From positions 3,673,001-3,737,000 of the forward strand of contig JBAGRR010000001.1 in assembly GCA_036924835.1 (NCBI GenBank): a stretch of DNA of 64,000 nt. The letters are read 5' to 3'. This document shows positions 27,147 through 35,622 of this stretch, one piece after another. A program made the translations under genes and the position numbers. The DNA comes from Nitrobacteraceae bacterium AZCC 1564. GTDB lineage: Bacteria > Pseudomonadota > Alphaproteobacteria > Rhizobiales > Xanthobacteraceae. Each line of letters opens with the position of its first letter. Within the stretch, counting starts at the first letter, position 1. The notes under the pieces were generated by a model. It worked only from the letters and a program-made list of their open reading frames with translations, was not told the origin of the DNA and made no database searches.

Positions 27147-28523
27147 TCAGGCCGCGGCCACACCCCGCAATTCGCCCGATCCAGGCGGTGGGATTGGCTG
27201 ACCGTCGTCGGCATATTCGTTCAGCTTGTTGCGCAGCGTCCGGATCGAGATGCCGAGAATGTTCGCAGCATGGGTGCGATTGCCGAGGCAATGCTTGAGC
27301 GTCTCGAGAATGAGATCGCGCTCGACGTCCGCCACCGTACGACCGACCAGTGCTCGCGTCACTTGCTCTGCGGCAAGCGTCGCGTGAGCCACGACCGGAG
27401 CGGTCTTGGTGAGATCGAGCCGGTCGCCGTCTGGTGACAGGATGGCATCCGCACCGATTTCGTCGCCGCTCGCCATCAGCACCGCGCGGTGCATGGTATT
27501 CTCGAGTTCGCGGACGTTGCCTTGCCAGCGATTGGTGGTCAGGACGCGTCGCGCATCGGCGGAAATGCGCCGCAGCGGAACGCCATTAGCATCGGAATAT
27601 TTCTTGGCGAAGTGCTGTGCGAGTTCGAGAATGTCAGCCGGCCGGTCGCGGAGCGCGGGAATCTTCAGGTTCACGACGTTGAGCCGGAACAGCAGGTCCT
27701 CGCGGAAGGTGCCTTCGCGCACCGCATCCGAGAGGTTGCGGTTCGATGTTGCGATAATACGGATGTCGACCGGAACGGGACGCGTGCCACCGACGCGGTC
27801 GATCACGCGCTCCTGGATCGCGCGCAGCAGTTTCGATTGCAACCGCACATCCATTTCAGAGATTTCGTCCAGCAGCAGCGTGCCGCCGGTGGCTTCCTCG
27901 AACTTGCCGATACGCCGCGCGATGGCGCCGGTGAATGCGCCTTTCTCGTGACCGAAGAGCTCGGATTCCAGAAGGTGTTCGGGAATTGCCGCGCAGTTGA
28001 CCGAGATGAACGGCCGCTTGGAGCGATTTGAGCGGGTATGAACGTAGCGGGCGAGGACTTCTTTGCCCGTGCCGGACTCGCCGGTAATCATGACGGATGC
28101 ATCGGAGCCGGCGATCTGCTGGGCCAGCTTGATGACCTTTGCCATCACCTCATCACGGTAGATGAGATCGCGGGAATCGTTCGCGACTGCCGCAAGGACC
28201 GCCGCGATCAACTCTGGATCGGGGGGCAGGGGAATGTATTCTTTAGCCCCTGCGTGGATCGCCGCGACGGCTGCGCGAGCATCGGTTGTGATGCCGCAGG
28301 CGACGATTGGCACATGAATGTGCTCTGCCTCAAGCCGCATCACGAGATCGCGGATATCCAATGCAACATCGACCAGCAAGAGATCTGCGCCTTTGCCACC
28401 GCGGACAACGCGCATTGCCTGCTCGCTATCCTCGGCGTGGGTCACCGTTGCGCCGCTTTCCATGGCGATCTTGGTCGCCGTGGTGAGCTGACCTTTCAAA
28501 GTACCGACAATGAGAAGCCGCAT
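27147..28523 (-). CDS. flbD: Sigma-54-dependent flagellar regulator FlbD
   Basis: 458 residues with a receiver-like domain (1-115), an AAA+ domain (Walker A GESGTGKE at 148-155, sigma-54 contact loop GAFTGA at 195-200) and a C-terminal Fis-type HTH (about 400-435, NRTHAANILGISIRTLRNKL). It activates sigma-54 flagellar promoters in alphaproteobacteria. The receiver keeps Asp52 (LLLVDVA) but lacks the usual acidic pair after strand 1 (MRLLIVGT), so classical phosphorylation is doubtful. In Caulobacter FlbD works with FliX. It is the last gene of the fliF-fliG-fliH-fliN-flbD run. Confidence 0.95.
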   Translation of the reverse strand: MRLLIVGTLKGQLTTATKIAMESGATVTHAEDSEQAMRVVRGGKGADLLLVDVALDIRDLVMRLEAEHIHVPIVACGITTDARAAVAAIHAGAKEYIPLPPDPELIAAVLAAVANDSRDLIYRDEVMAKVIKLAQQIAGSDASVMITGESGTGKEVLARYVHTRSNRSKRPFISVNCAAIPEHLLESELFGHEKGAFTGAIARRIGKFEEATGGTLLLDEISEMDVRLQSKLLRAIQERVIDRVGGTRPVPVDIRIIATSNRNLSDAVREGTFREDLLFRLNVVNLKIPALRDRPADILELAQHFAKKYSDANGVPLRRISADARRVLTTNRWQGNVRELENTMHRAVLMASGDEIGADAILSPDGDRLDLTKTAPVVAHATLAAEQVTRALVGRTVADVERDLILETLKHCLGNRTHAANILGISIRTLRNKLNEYADDGQPIPPPGSGELRGVAAA

Positions 28524-28583
28524 GGTATACTCCTGTTGATGTCCCGCACCATTCGCGGCGGCAGGTCGTTAATTCAGAATGAC

Positions 28584-28937
28584 TTAAGCTCGTTCAGCCT
28601 TGATGATTTCAGTCATGGTCACGCCAAGCTTGTCTTCCACGAGGACAACTTCGCCGCGTGCCACGAGCCGGTTGTTGACATAGATGTCGATGGCTTCGCC
28701 GACGCGTCGATCAAGTTCGAGAACGGTGCCGGGACCCAGCTTTAGCAGGTTGGCTACGTCCATTTTTGATCGACCGAGCACGGCGGAAACTTGCACCGGG
28801 ACGTCGAAAACAGCTTCGAGATCAGACGCGATCCGGCCACCGTAATCATCGTCGTCGTACATCATTTGATCATCGAGCGGCGGCGCGTCAGCAGCATTGA
28901 GATCTGGAAGCGGAATGTTGCCTTCTGTGTCACTCAT
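28584..28937 (-). CDS. fliN: Flagellar motor switch protein FliN
   Basis: 117 residues. An acidic variable N-terminus (PPLDDQMMYDDDD) precedes the SpoA/FliN domain (about 40-112: VPVQVSAVLGRSKMDVANLLKLGPGTVLELDR, then LVARGEVVLVEDKLGVTMTEI). It forms the lower part of the C-ring. Its start overlaps the fliH/flbE stop by four bases (ATGA), showing translational coupling. Confidence 0.96.
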   Translation of the reverse strand: MSDTEGNIPLPDLNAADAPPLDDQMMYDDDDYGGRIASDLEAVFDVPVQVSAVLGRSKMDVANLLKLGPGTVLELDRRVGEAIDIYVNNRLVARGEVVLVEDKLGVTMTEIIKAERA

Positions 28938-29572
28938 GATTGACCCCCATTGCGAGACGCTAGATAGCGCACGACAAGTTCATTGATTTTGGTTTCGATC
29001 GCCTCACGGTCGAGCGTAACGCCGCCATCAGCCCATTCAATCTTGCAGTCGCCGGTTGGAATGTCAGGTTCGGCGAGAATAACGAGACGCCCCTCGAAGC
29101 CGTTGCGCCGCGCAAGCTGTTCGATCCGTTCGCGGGCTGAGTCGTACAGAGAGTCGTTGATCCGGACGACGATATGCGGTGTGGACGTCAGGTGGCGGAA
29201 GCAATCGCTGACCAGCGCAGTGACCTCTGTGAGGGGCTCGGCCGCCATCAGCTCTGCGCAGAGCTTGCGTGCCACGGCGAGGGCGACCTCGACCGCTTCC
29301 GTTTCCATTCGGTTTTCGACGGCTGCAAAGTTCTTCGCGATTGTGGCGACTGAAGACTCGATACCGGCCAGTGCTTGCGCCATCTGCCGATCACTCAGAA
29401 GCTTGGCTTCGTGCTGGGCAGCATCAAAGCCCGCGCGGTAACCCCGCGCTTCGGCGTCTGCGACCTGCTTGGCAATCTCTTCCGCAGTTAAGACGTGTTC
29501 CTTGGCGGCATTCGGATCCTGCGCCGGCGCGGCGAAGTCGACGTCGAAAAGGAATTTTGCTGGTGCGCCCAT
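28934..29572 (-). CDS. fliH: Flagellar export ATPase regulator FliH/FlbE
   Basis: 212 residues. An extended N-terminus with FLFDVDFAAP is followed by a coiled coil (about 28-110) and a C-terminal FliH domain with RINDSLYDSARERIEQL and DIPTGDCKIEWADGGVTLDRE, the V-type ATPase E-like part. It holds the FliI ATPase at the export gate; in alphaproteobacteria it is called FlbE. ATG 29572 overlaps the fliG stop (TGATG); a TTG one codon earlier is possible. Confidence 0.88.
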   Translation of the reverse strand: MGAPAKFLFDVDFAAPAQDPNAAKEHVLTAEEIAKQVADAEARGYRAGFDAAQHEAKLLSDRQMAQALAGIESSVATIAKNFAAVENRMETEAVEVALAVARKLCAELMAAEPLTEVTALVSDCFRHLTSTPHIVVRINDSLYDSARERIEQLARRNGFEGRLVILAEPDIPTGDCKIEWADGGVTLDREAIETKINELVVRYLASRNGGQS

Positions 29573-30699
29573 CAATACACCAGCTCGTCGTCAGCACGAT
29601 TTTTCTGCAACATGATTTCACCCTTGGCGGCGAGATCCTTGGCGAGATTAACCAGAAGTGCCTGGGCTTCATCGACATCGCGCAACCGGACGGGACCAGC
29701 TGCCGCCATGTCGTCGGTCAGCATCTTGGCGGCGCGGCTCGACATATTGCCGAGGAAGAAGCCGCGAACCGTCTCATTAGCGCCTTTCAATGCGATACCC
29801 AGCTTGTCCTTGTCGACGTGTCGCATCAGCGTCTGAGCTGAGCCGGCATCGAGTTTCACCAGATCGTCGAAGGTGAACATCAGCGCCTTGATGCGTTCGG
29901 CAGATTCGCGATTATCCTCTTCCAGAGAGGTGAGGAAGCGAGTTTCGGTTTGGCGATCGAAGTTGTTGAAGATTTCGGCCATCACTTCATGGGCATCGCG
30001 ACGGCGTGTTTGCGACAGGTTCGACATGAACTCAACGCGCAGGGTCTGCTCGATACGCTCGACGACTTCCTTCTGGACCGCTTCCATCTTGAGCATACGG
30101 CCGACGACATCGAGTGCCATATCTTCCGGCAGGATCGCCAGCACGCGCGCGGCATGTTCAGGTTTTAGCTTCGAAAGCACGACGGCGATGGTCTGCGGAT
30201 ATTCATTCTTGAGGTAGTTGGCGAGAACCTCTTCCTGCACATTGGAAAGCTTCTCCCACATATTGCGGCCGACAGGGCCGCGGATTTCGTCCATGATGCC
30301 GGAGACGCGATCGGCAGGGAGATATTGATGCAACAGACGTTCGGTTGCGTCGAAGTTGCCCATGAGCGCGCCAGAGGCCGACATACGTGACACGAATTCC
30401 AGCAGCAGATCTTCAACAACTTCCGCTTCGACGGTGCCGAGGTTTGCCATCACTCCGGACAGCTCGCGCACCTCATCGTCATGCAGGAGGGACCAGACTT
30501 TGGCTCCGTATTTTTCGCCAAGCGCCAGCATCATAATGGCGGCACGCTTGGGCCCCGGCAGAGGGACGCTTTGGGCGCGGCCGCTCTGACGACTTGCTAG
30601 GGTTGCGACAACGCCGGTGATGTCATTCGTGTTGGCCGCGGCTTCTTCGGCGGAAGGTTGCGCCGTTGGACTGTTGGTCAGAGCTGGAGGTGTTGCCAT
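29572..30699 (-). CDS. fliG: Flagellar motor switch protein FliG
   Basis: 375 residues, slightly longer than typical because of a 45-residue N-terminal tail. Three FliG domains follow: N ([14 protein letters not shown]), middle ([25 protein letters not shown] with the EHPQ-like patch) and C ([30 protein letters not shown]), the last carrying the charged residues that meet the stator. It couples torque to the MS ring. It starts 6 bp after the fliF stop in one operon. Confidence 0.97.
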   Translation of the reverse strand: MATPPALTNSPTAQPSAEEAAANTNDITGVVATLASRQSGRAQSVPLPGPKRAAIMMLALGEKYGAKVWSLLHDDEVRELSGVMANLGTVEAEVVEDLLLEFVSRMSASGALMGNFDATERLLHQYLPADRVSGIMDEIRGPVGRNMWEKLSNVQEEVLANYLKNEYPQTIAVVLSKLKPEHAARVLAILPEDMALDVVGRMLKMEAVQKEVVERIEQTLRVEFMSNLSQTRRRDAHEVMAEIFNNFDRQTETRFLTSLEEDNRESAERIKALMFTFDDLVKLDAGSAQTLMRHVDKDKLGIALKGANETVRGFFLGNMSSRAAKMLTDDMAAAGPVRLRDVDEAQALLVNLAKDLAAKGEIMLQKNRADDELVY

Positions 30700-30705
30700 G
30701 TCGGG

Positions 30706-32295
30706 TTATGCCGGTTCTGCGAGCCATTGACGGATGATGGAGACGGTCTCGTTCGGATTGCGCTCGGCGAGTTCGCCGACACGTTGTACGGATTGAGCGT
30801 GGACCTGGCCTTGAACCTGCGCGACGTCGATCATTGTATTCGCGACAATTTGGGCGGCTTCCGGTTCGGCGGACACCAGCAGCGGAGCAGGCTCTGGCGC
30901 AGGATCAGCGGCTAGTACGCGCTTGAGCAACGGGCGCACCACCATGAACACGACAACCAGGCCGAGGATCATCATCACGCCGAGCTCGACGAAATACATG
31001 ATGTCGTCTTTGGTGAACTGGAACATCCCAAGGAAACCTTTCGGCTCCTGAGACGGAATGATGGACGGGCCTTCTGCGAATCTCAGGTTGACGACCTCAA
31101 CCTGATCGCCACGCTTCTGATCGAACCCGATTGCCGAACGGACCAAGGTGCCGATGCGATCGAGTTCTTCTTTCGAGCGCGCTGCGTAGACGATGTCACC
31201 CTTGTCGTTCTTGCTGTAACTGCCGTCGACGAGAACTGCGACAGAGATACGGTTGACGCGGCCAGCTTCGATGACTTCGGTCTTGGTGACGCGGGAAATC
31301 TCGTAGTTGTTGATTTCCTCGCTCTTCTTGCTCTGGTCTTTCGCTGTCGATCCTGAATTCTGCCCTTGGTTGCCGGGGAGTTCGTTGTTGACAGTAACTT
31401 GGCCATCCCGATTGTCCGAAGTCTGCGACGCTTCTTCGCGCGACTGGCTCGAACGTAGCACGCGGCCCTCCGGATCGAATTTGTCAGAGGTCTGCGTGAT
31501 CTTGTTGTAGTCAAAGTCGGCGGAGAGCTGGACACGGGCACGACCGGCGCCGACAACCGACGAGACAATTGCCTCGACTTGATCGCGCAAGCGCTTTTCA
31601 TAGGCCGAACGACGTTCATCACCGCCGGCACCATCGCCGGCGCCGTCTTCGGCGGCGCCATTGGCCAGCAATTGTCCCGTTTCGTCGACGATGGAGACAC
31701 GCTGGGCCTTCATGCCGTTAACCGCGGAGGCGACGATGTGTCGGATCGCGCGAACCTGTTGGGGTTCGAGCGCTCCGCGGACGCGCAACACGATGGAAGC
31801 TGAAGGCTCTGGCGTTTCGCGCGAGAACAGCGGCCGCTCAGGCAGCACGAGGTGGACACGTGCGGCCTGGATACGATCGATGGCCTTGATGGTGCGGGCC
31901 AGTTCGCCTTCGAGGGCGCGGAGATGATTGATATTCTGGACGAAGCTGGTGGAGCCAAGGGCATCGGACTTGTCAAAAATCTCGTAACCGATGCCACCGC
32001 CTTTGGGCAGGCCGCCTTCGGCCAGCTTCATGCGAAGCCGGGTGACCTTGTCCTTCGGCACCATGATGACGGCGCCGTCGTTCTTCATTTCGTAGGGGAT
32101 GTTTTGGCGTTCGAGATCCTTGATGATCGCCGAGGAGTCTTCGTAGCTCAGATCTGTGAAGAGGGTCATCATGGGCGGCGTCGTGACGCGCATGATGACG
32201 AAACCGAAGAAGCCAATGAGAGCCAGCGTCACGGCGCCCATCGCTGCCATGCGTGCTGCGCCCAGCCTTTTCAAAAATTCCAATAGACCTTGCAA
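30706..32295 (-). CDS. fliF: Flagellar MS-ring protein FliF
   Basis: 529 residues. The first membrane helix is at about 18-37 (TLALIGFFGFVIM). The YscJ/FliF ring-building domain (about 45-220) carries LAEGGLPKGGGIGYEIFDKSDALG. A low-complexity linker is followed by a second membrane helix (about 432-455, LGVMMILGLVVVFMVV) and the cytoplasmic FliG-binding tail ending TVSIIRQWLAEPA. The start is TTG 32295 (no ATG fits). It is the first gene of the five-gene flagellar run. A TGGCACG lies about 35 bases upstream but the matching -12 element is poor. Confidence 0.96.
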   Translation of the reverse strand: MQGLLEFLKRLGAARMAAMGAVTLALIGFFGFVIMRVTTPPMMTLFTDLSYEDSSAIIKDLERQNIPYEMKNDGAVIMVPKDKVTRLRMKLAEGGLPKGGGIGYEIFDKSDALGSTSFVQNINHLRALEGELARTIKAIDRIQAARVHLVLPERPLFSRETPEPSASIVLRVRGALEPQQVRAIRHIVASAVNGMKAQRVSIVDETGQLLANGAAEDGAGDGAGGDERRSAYEKRLRDQVEAIVSSVVGAGRARVQLSADFDYNKITQTSDKFDPEGRVLRSSQSREEASQTSDNRDGQVTVNNELPGNQGQNSGSTAKDQSKKSEEINNYEISRVTKTEVIEAGRVNRISVAVLVDGSYSKNDKGDIVYAARSKEELDRIGTLVRSAIGFDQKRGDQVEVVNLRFAEGPSIIPSQEPKGFLGMFQFTKDDIMYFVELGVMMILGLVVVFMVVRPLLKRVLAADPAPEPAPLLVSAEPEAAQIVANTMIDVAQVQGQVHAQSVQRVGELAERNPNETVSIIRQWLAEPA

Positions 32296-32366
32296 GACTC
32301 AGCCCGCCCCAAGATTCGACACCACGTGCCACTGGGCAGAATTTGCCTAGATATGGTTTCCATATG

Positions 32367-32382
32367 GTTAACGGCGGTTAAC
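32367..32382. promoter_or_regulatory. Paired GTTAAC motifs between fliF and sciP
   Basis: GTTAAC occurs twice with a four-base gap, 72 bases upstream of the fliF start. CtrA sites in alphaproteobacteria read TTAA-N7-TTAA; here the spacing is N6, so this is at best a non-canonical site. The location beside sciP (a CtrA partner) and a flagellar operon is the reason to note it. Confidence 0.3.
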
Positions 32383-32486
32383 AGCTCCTACGCGTTTCTT
32401 AAAGTTGGTCACCGGCAACATCACGGGAAGGGTAGGCTTTTACTGATTTCAGCCTGTGCTGGGTGTTTCGCGCGGCCCAATAACAT

Positions 32487-32518
32487 CGAAGCCGGCTTCA
32501 GATCTGAAGCCGGCTTCG
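32487..32518. terminator. Perfect palindrome, likely terminator of sciP
   Basis: Arms gaagccggcttcag and ctgaagccggcttc around a central AT make a perfect stem. It lies just beyond the sciP stop codon and about 190 bases upstream of the fliF start. T-runs are weak, so it may act as a terminator or stabilise the 3' end. Confidence 0.6.
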
Positions 32519-32548
32519 AAACACTAACGAAAGGTAAATCTCTGGAGG

Positions 32549-32824
32549 TTACTGGCGATACTGCTGGATGCGGGTGGTGCGCAATCCGGCCAGACCATGC
32601 TGGTCGATGGAGAATTGCCAGGACAGGAATTCGTCAACGGTCAGCGTGTAACGGCTGCAGGCTTCTTCGAGGGACAACAGGCCACCGCGAACAGCGGCCA
32701 CGACCTCGGCTTTGCGACGGATGACCCATCGCTTGGTTCCGGGCGCGGGAAGATCCGCAATCGTTAACGGACTTCCATCGGGCCCGATGACGTACTTCAC
32801 CCTCGGGCGGTGGGGTTCTGTCAT
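32549..32824 (-). CDS. sciP: CtrA inhibitor SciP (DUF1153)
   Basis: 91 residues, a compact HTH-like protein with the very conserved core RVKYVIGPDGSPLTIADLP, KRWVIRRKAEVVAAVRGGLL and SLEEACSRYTLTVDEFLSWQ. In Caulobacter SciP binds CtrA and blocks transcription of CtrA targets, including flagellar and cell-cycle genes. The full core is present. It stands alone between the fliF and fliK-flgD operons, fitting a link between cell cycle and motility. Confidence 0.95.
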   Translation of the reverse strand: MTEPHRPRVKYVIGPDGSPLTIADLPAPGTKRWVIRRKAEVVAAVRGGLLSLEEACSRYTLTVDEFLSWQFSIDQHGLAGLRTTRIQQYRQ

Positions 32825-32939
32825 GGTGTACTCACAAACTCGAAAACAACTGAACTCGTGAGCTGACGTTACCTTCCGCCGCTTAAAATTTGCCTAAACC
32901 CAAGCCTAGAATACGATTCTCCTTCGATTTGTCTCAAAA

Positions 32940-32973
32940 CCGTCAACCTGACCCGCTTGAGGCAGGTTGACGG
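32940..32973 (-). terminator. Terminator after flgD
   Basis: Arms ccgtcaacctg and caggttgacgg around a 12-base loop, followed on the minus strand by GTTTTGAG. It lies 20 bases past the flgD stop. Confidence 0.75.
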
Positions 32974-32993
32974 AGAGTTCACCGACGGACTGA

Positions 32994-33716
32994 TCAGCTA
33001 CTGGTGCCGCCGCTGCTGTTCGGAGCGACCACGCGCTTGATCTGATCTGTTGTGTAGTTTTGGCCGCCAATCGAAAGCAAAGCGGGACTTGCAGTGAGAT
33101 CGACGGAATCAACCAGTCCCTGCACCTCGGTTGGGATGGCTACGTTGTTGCCGTTGCTGTCCTTGGCTGTGATCGTCATCTTATAGTTGCCGGTGGGCCA
33201 TTGCGTGCCGTCATTGCCCTTGCCGTCCCACACAAAGCTGAAGTCGCCGCCGTTGATATTCATGTTGCCGGAATAGGCGGTGCGCCCCGATGCATCTTGG
33301 ATCGTGATTGTCGCTTCGACGTCCTTCGGAGCCGTCAGATTCCAGGTCGCATGTCCATCGAACATTGCCGTGCTGCCGTCGACGGAGACGGTCTGGCCGA
33401 CATAGACCAGCGCCTGAGTCGATTGCGCCGACTTCTCGATGTTGACGAGCGAGGTGAGCTGATCGTTAGTCTTGAGCTGCTGTTCGACCTGCGCGAACTG
33501 CACGAGCTGTTGGGTGAATTGATTGGTATCCAGCGGATCGAGCGGGTTCTGGTTCTGTAGCTGCGTAGTCAACAGGGTCAGAAACGATTGGAAGTTATCT
33601 GCAATGCCGCCTGCGCCACCAGCGCCCGAGCTGGTGTCGGTCGTCGTCGGCGGCTTGGTCGACACGCCCGATTGAGGGACCGGTGCCTGATTTGGAGCTG
33701 TGGAATCGACGGCCAT
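32994..33716 (-). CDS. flgD: Flagellar hook assembly protein FlgD
   Basis: 240 residues. The N-terminal FlgD motif FLTLLTTQLQNQNPLDPLD..FTQQLVQFAQVEQQ (about 44-80) serves as the export and capping region. Then come an FnIII/tudor-like hybrid domain (DGHATWNLTAPKDVEATITI, DGKGNDGTQWPTGNYKMTI) and a Gly/Ser-rich end. It caps the growing hook. It starts 11 bp after fliK, so the two share a transcript. Confidence 0.96.
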   Translation of the reverse strand: MAVDSTAPNQAPVPQSGVSTKPPTTTDTSSGAGGAGGIADNFQSFLTLLTTQLQNQNPLDPLDTNQFTQQLVQFAQVEQQLKTNDQLTSLVNIEKSAQSTQALVYVGQTVSVDGSTAMFDGHATWNLTAPKDVEATITIQDASGRTAYSGNMNINGGDFSFVWDGKGNDGTQWPTGNYKMTITAKDSNGNNVAIPTEVQGLVDSVDLTASPALLSIGGQNYTTDQIKRVVAPNSSGGTSS

Positions 33717-33727
33717 ATTCTGTCTCC

Positions 33728-35419
33728 TTAAACCCTGATATCGACGCCGCCGCTCGACCCGAGCATGCGGCCATAATTGCGTCCTGCGGCTGGCACAGGC
33801 ACCGTATTTTCTTCTGCAATGACAAGACGCCGCGACTGGCGGCCCGAACCGTTGTCGTTTTGCTGACCCGACGATGATTGATCACGCAGGCTGAATTGCA
33901 GACCGCCGTCTCCAGTTTTCAGGCCGGCATCTTCCAGTGCCTGCTGCAATTGCGGTGCATCACGGCGCAGCATGTCGAGCGTTGCAGGCCGTTCGACCGT
34001 GAGGTGCGACGTCACCTGACCGTGCTTGTCAACGTCAAGGCGGACATCGATACGCCCTAGTTCAGCGGGATCGAGGCGGATTTCAAAGCGGCTGTTGCCG
34101 CCGGCCGCACGCAGCGCGATATCGGCGGCCAGCCCATCCAGAGGAACTGGTGCGTCGCCAGCGAGAACCGTTGCCGTCAACTGCGGCGCTGGCATCGCAG
34201 CGACATTGGGGACGCTCAGCTGAAGCGGCTGCTGTGGCTGATTATTTGCTAACAGAACACTCGGATCGGGCTGCAGCGGCTGGACGGCTGGAGCGGCAGT
34301 CGATAGGCGATGCTCGGTCGCCGCCGGTGTATGCGAGGCCATCGAAGCCTTGGATGAATCCTTGCCGTCTGATGAAGCCGCCGCCGTGTCCTGCTCGGTA
34401 TCAGTCTTGTCAGCCCCGGTCTTGTCAGGCACGGGCTTTTCTGAGCCGGCCGCCGCAGCGTCCACTGTCGTTTTCTCGTGCGCCGATTCTGTCGCACGTT
34501 CTGGGGAGGCGGGCGCCGTCGATGACTCGATCACTTGCTTGTCACCATCCTTGCCGGATGCAGCGGTCTTTGCCGATGTCTCGGTGGCTTTGACCTTCCC
34601 AGCTCCCTGCGCCTGTTGCGCCGTGGTCGCGGTTGGGATCGCGGCAGTGGCGACCTCTGCTGCCTCCGGGGTCGAAAGCTTCGTGACGTCCGAGGCAGAT
34701 GCCGCGGTCGATTTCGGGTCGGTCGAAGAAGTGGCAGTGTCCGCACTTACGGAGGTATCGCTTACGAACGCATCAATGGCAGCCGACGGATCGTTTTTTT
34801 CTGTCCCCTGGGGCGCCGTAGTCGCCGGTGTTCCTGCGATGGCGTCGATTGCCAAGGGGGCTGCGTTCGCATCGTCCGTGGAAGGCGATGCTGAATCGGT
34901 GGCTACGGGGACAACGACCGCAACGGCATTGGGATCAACTGCTGCAGCAGATGGTATTGGCGTCGACGCGTCGGTTTCACCGTCTTTCGTCTGTTCATCT
35001 CCCTTCTTGCCGTCGGGCGATACTTTGCCGGTTCCGTCTCCCTTGGCGGGGCCCTGGTTCGTCGCAGCTGTTTTGTCGCTCTGAGCGGCCTGATCAGTCC
35101 CTTTGTTATCGGCGAGGGATGAGTCCTTCGCATCCTTTGGAGCTGGGGGCGTTTGAGTCGAGTCGCTTTTTGTCGTGTTTGGCGCGTCGTGCCGGTCGGT
35201 GTCGCGCGCGGCGGTATCCGTACGCTGCGGCTGGGCAGGCTGCGGAACCCCACGGGTGTCTCGTGAAGCGGGTGCAGCACTGTCGATCAGCGAGGCAAAG
35301 CCATCCGATGGCGCTGGTGCGGAATGGGGCTGCTTTGATCGCGCAGCGTAATTCGGCGCGGACGCGGCAATTTCATGAGTGGCACTGAACACGGGCGACC
35401 TTTCACAGGTGAGGTTCAT
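33728..35419 (-). CDS. fliK: Flagellar hook-length control protein FliK
   Basis: About 563 residues (554 if the GTG at 35392 is used). A very long Ala/Thr/Asp/Ser-rich N-terminal region (about 20-420) of ruler type is followed by the FliK C-terminal domain (about 450-530) with LDPAELGRIDVRLDV, VERPATLDMLRRDAPQLQQAL and GLQFSLRD. It sets hook length and switches export specificity. A sigma-54 promoter at 35429-35443 would start transcription right at the ATG, so the GTG codon, preceded by GAAAGG, may be the true start. Confidence 0.92.
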   Translation of the reverse strand: MNLTCERSPVFSATHEIAASAPNYAARSKQPHSAPAPSDGFASLIDSAAPASRDTRGVPQPAQPQRTDTAARDTDRHDAPNTTKSDSTQTPPAPKDAKDSSLADNKGTDQAAQSDKTAATNQGPAKGDGTGKVSPDGKKGDEQTKDGETDASTPIPSAAAVDPNAVAVVVPVATDSASPSTDDANAAPLAIDAIAGTPATTAPQGTEKNDPSAAIDAFVSDTSVSADTATSSTDPKSTAASASDVTKLSTPEAAEVATAAIPTATTAQQAQGAGKVKATETSAKTAASGKDGDKQVIESSTAPASPERATESAHEKTTVDAAAAGSEKPVPDKTGADKTDTEQDTAAASSDGKDSSKASMASHTPAATEHRLSTAAPAVQPLQPDPSVLLANNQPQQPLQLSVPNVAAMPAPQLTATVLAGDAPVPLDGLAADIALRAAGGNSRFEIRLDPAELGRIDVRLDVDKHGQVTSHLTVERPATLDMLRRDAPQLQQALEDAGLKTGDGGLQFSLRDQSSSGQQNDNGSGRQSRRLVIAEENTVPVPAAGRNYGRMLGSSGGVDIRV

Positions 35420-35428
35420 TCTTGTTCA

Positions 35429-35443
35429 GCAAGGACCGGGCCA
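35429..35443 (-). promoter_or_regulatory. Sigma-54 promoter upstream of fliK-flgD
   Basis: On the minus strand the bases read TGGCCCGGTCCTTGC, which fits the -24/-12 consensus TGGCACGNNNNTTGC at every fixed position except one (C for A). The -24 GG and -12 GC have the required spacing. The expected transcription start is about 12 bases beyond, near 35417. FlbD in this window is the obvious activator. Confidence 0.7.
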
Positions 35444-35622
35444 ACGGTGTATTTTCCAAAAACGGATGTCTTCTCAATAACTTGATTGGTGGGCTGAGCA
35501 TTGGCGGAGGGGCGAGAACAGGCGCTTTTCTGCCCGCTCGGCAAGTTTTGCCCCTTAGAACGGATAAAGGCCGCCTGCGATTGCTTCGCGGGGGAGCGGA
35601 CTATAAATAAAGGCCAGCACCC
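35444..35622. other. Spacer between fliK and the composite repeat
   Basis: No supported gene. A 62-codon open frame here (35422-35610) has no ribosome site or family and overlaps the sigma-54 promoter, so it is not called. Confidence 0.5.

Noticed and set aside
32324-32331. TGGCACG half-site upstream of fliF as sigma-54 promoter
   Set aside because: The -24 element is perfect but no GC occurs at the required -12 spacing.
35422-35610. 62-codon plus-strand frame before the composite repeat
   Set aside because: Overlaps the sigma-54 promoter of fliK and has no recognisable product.
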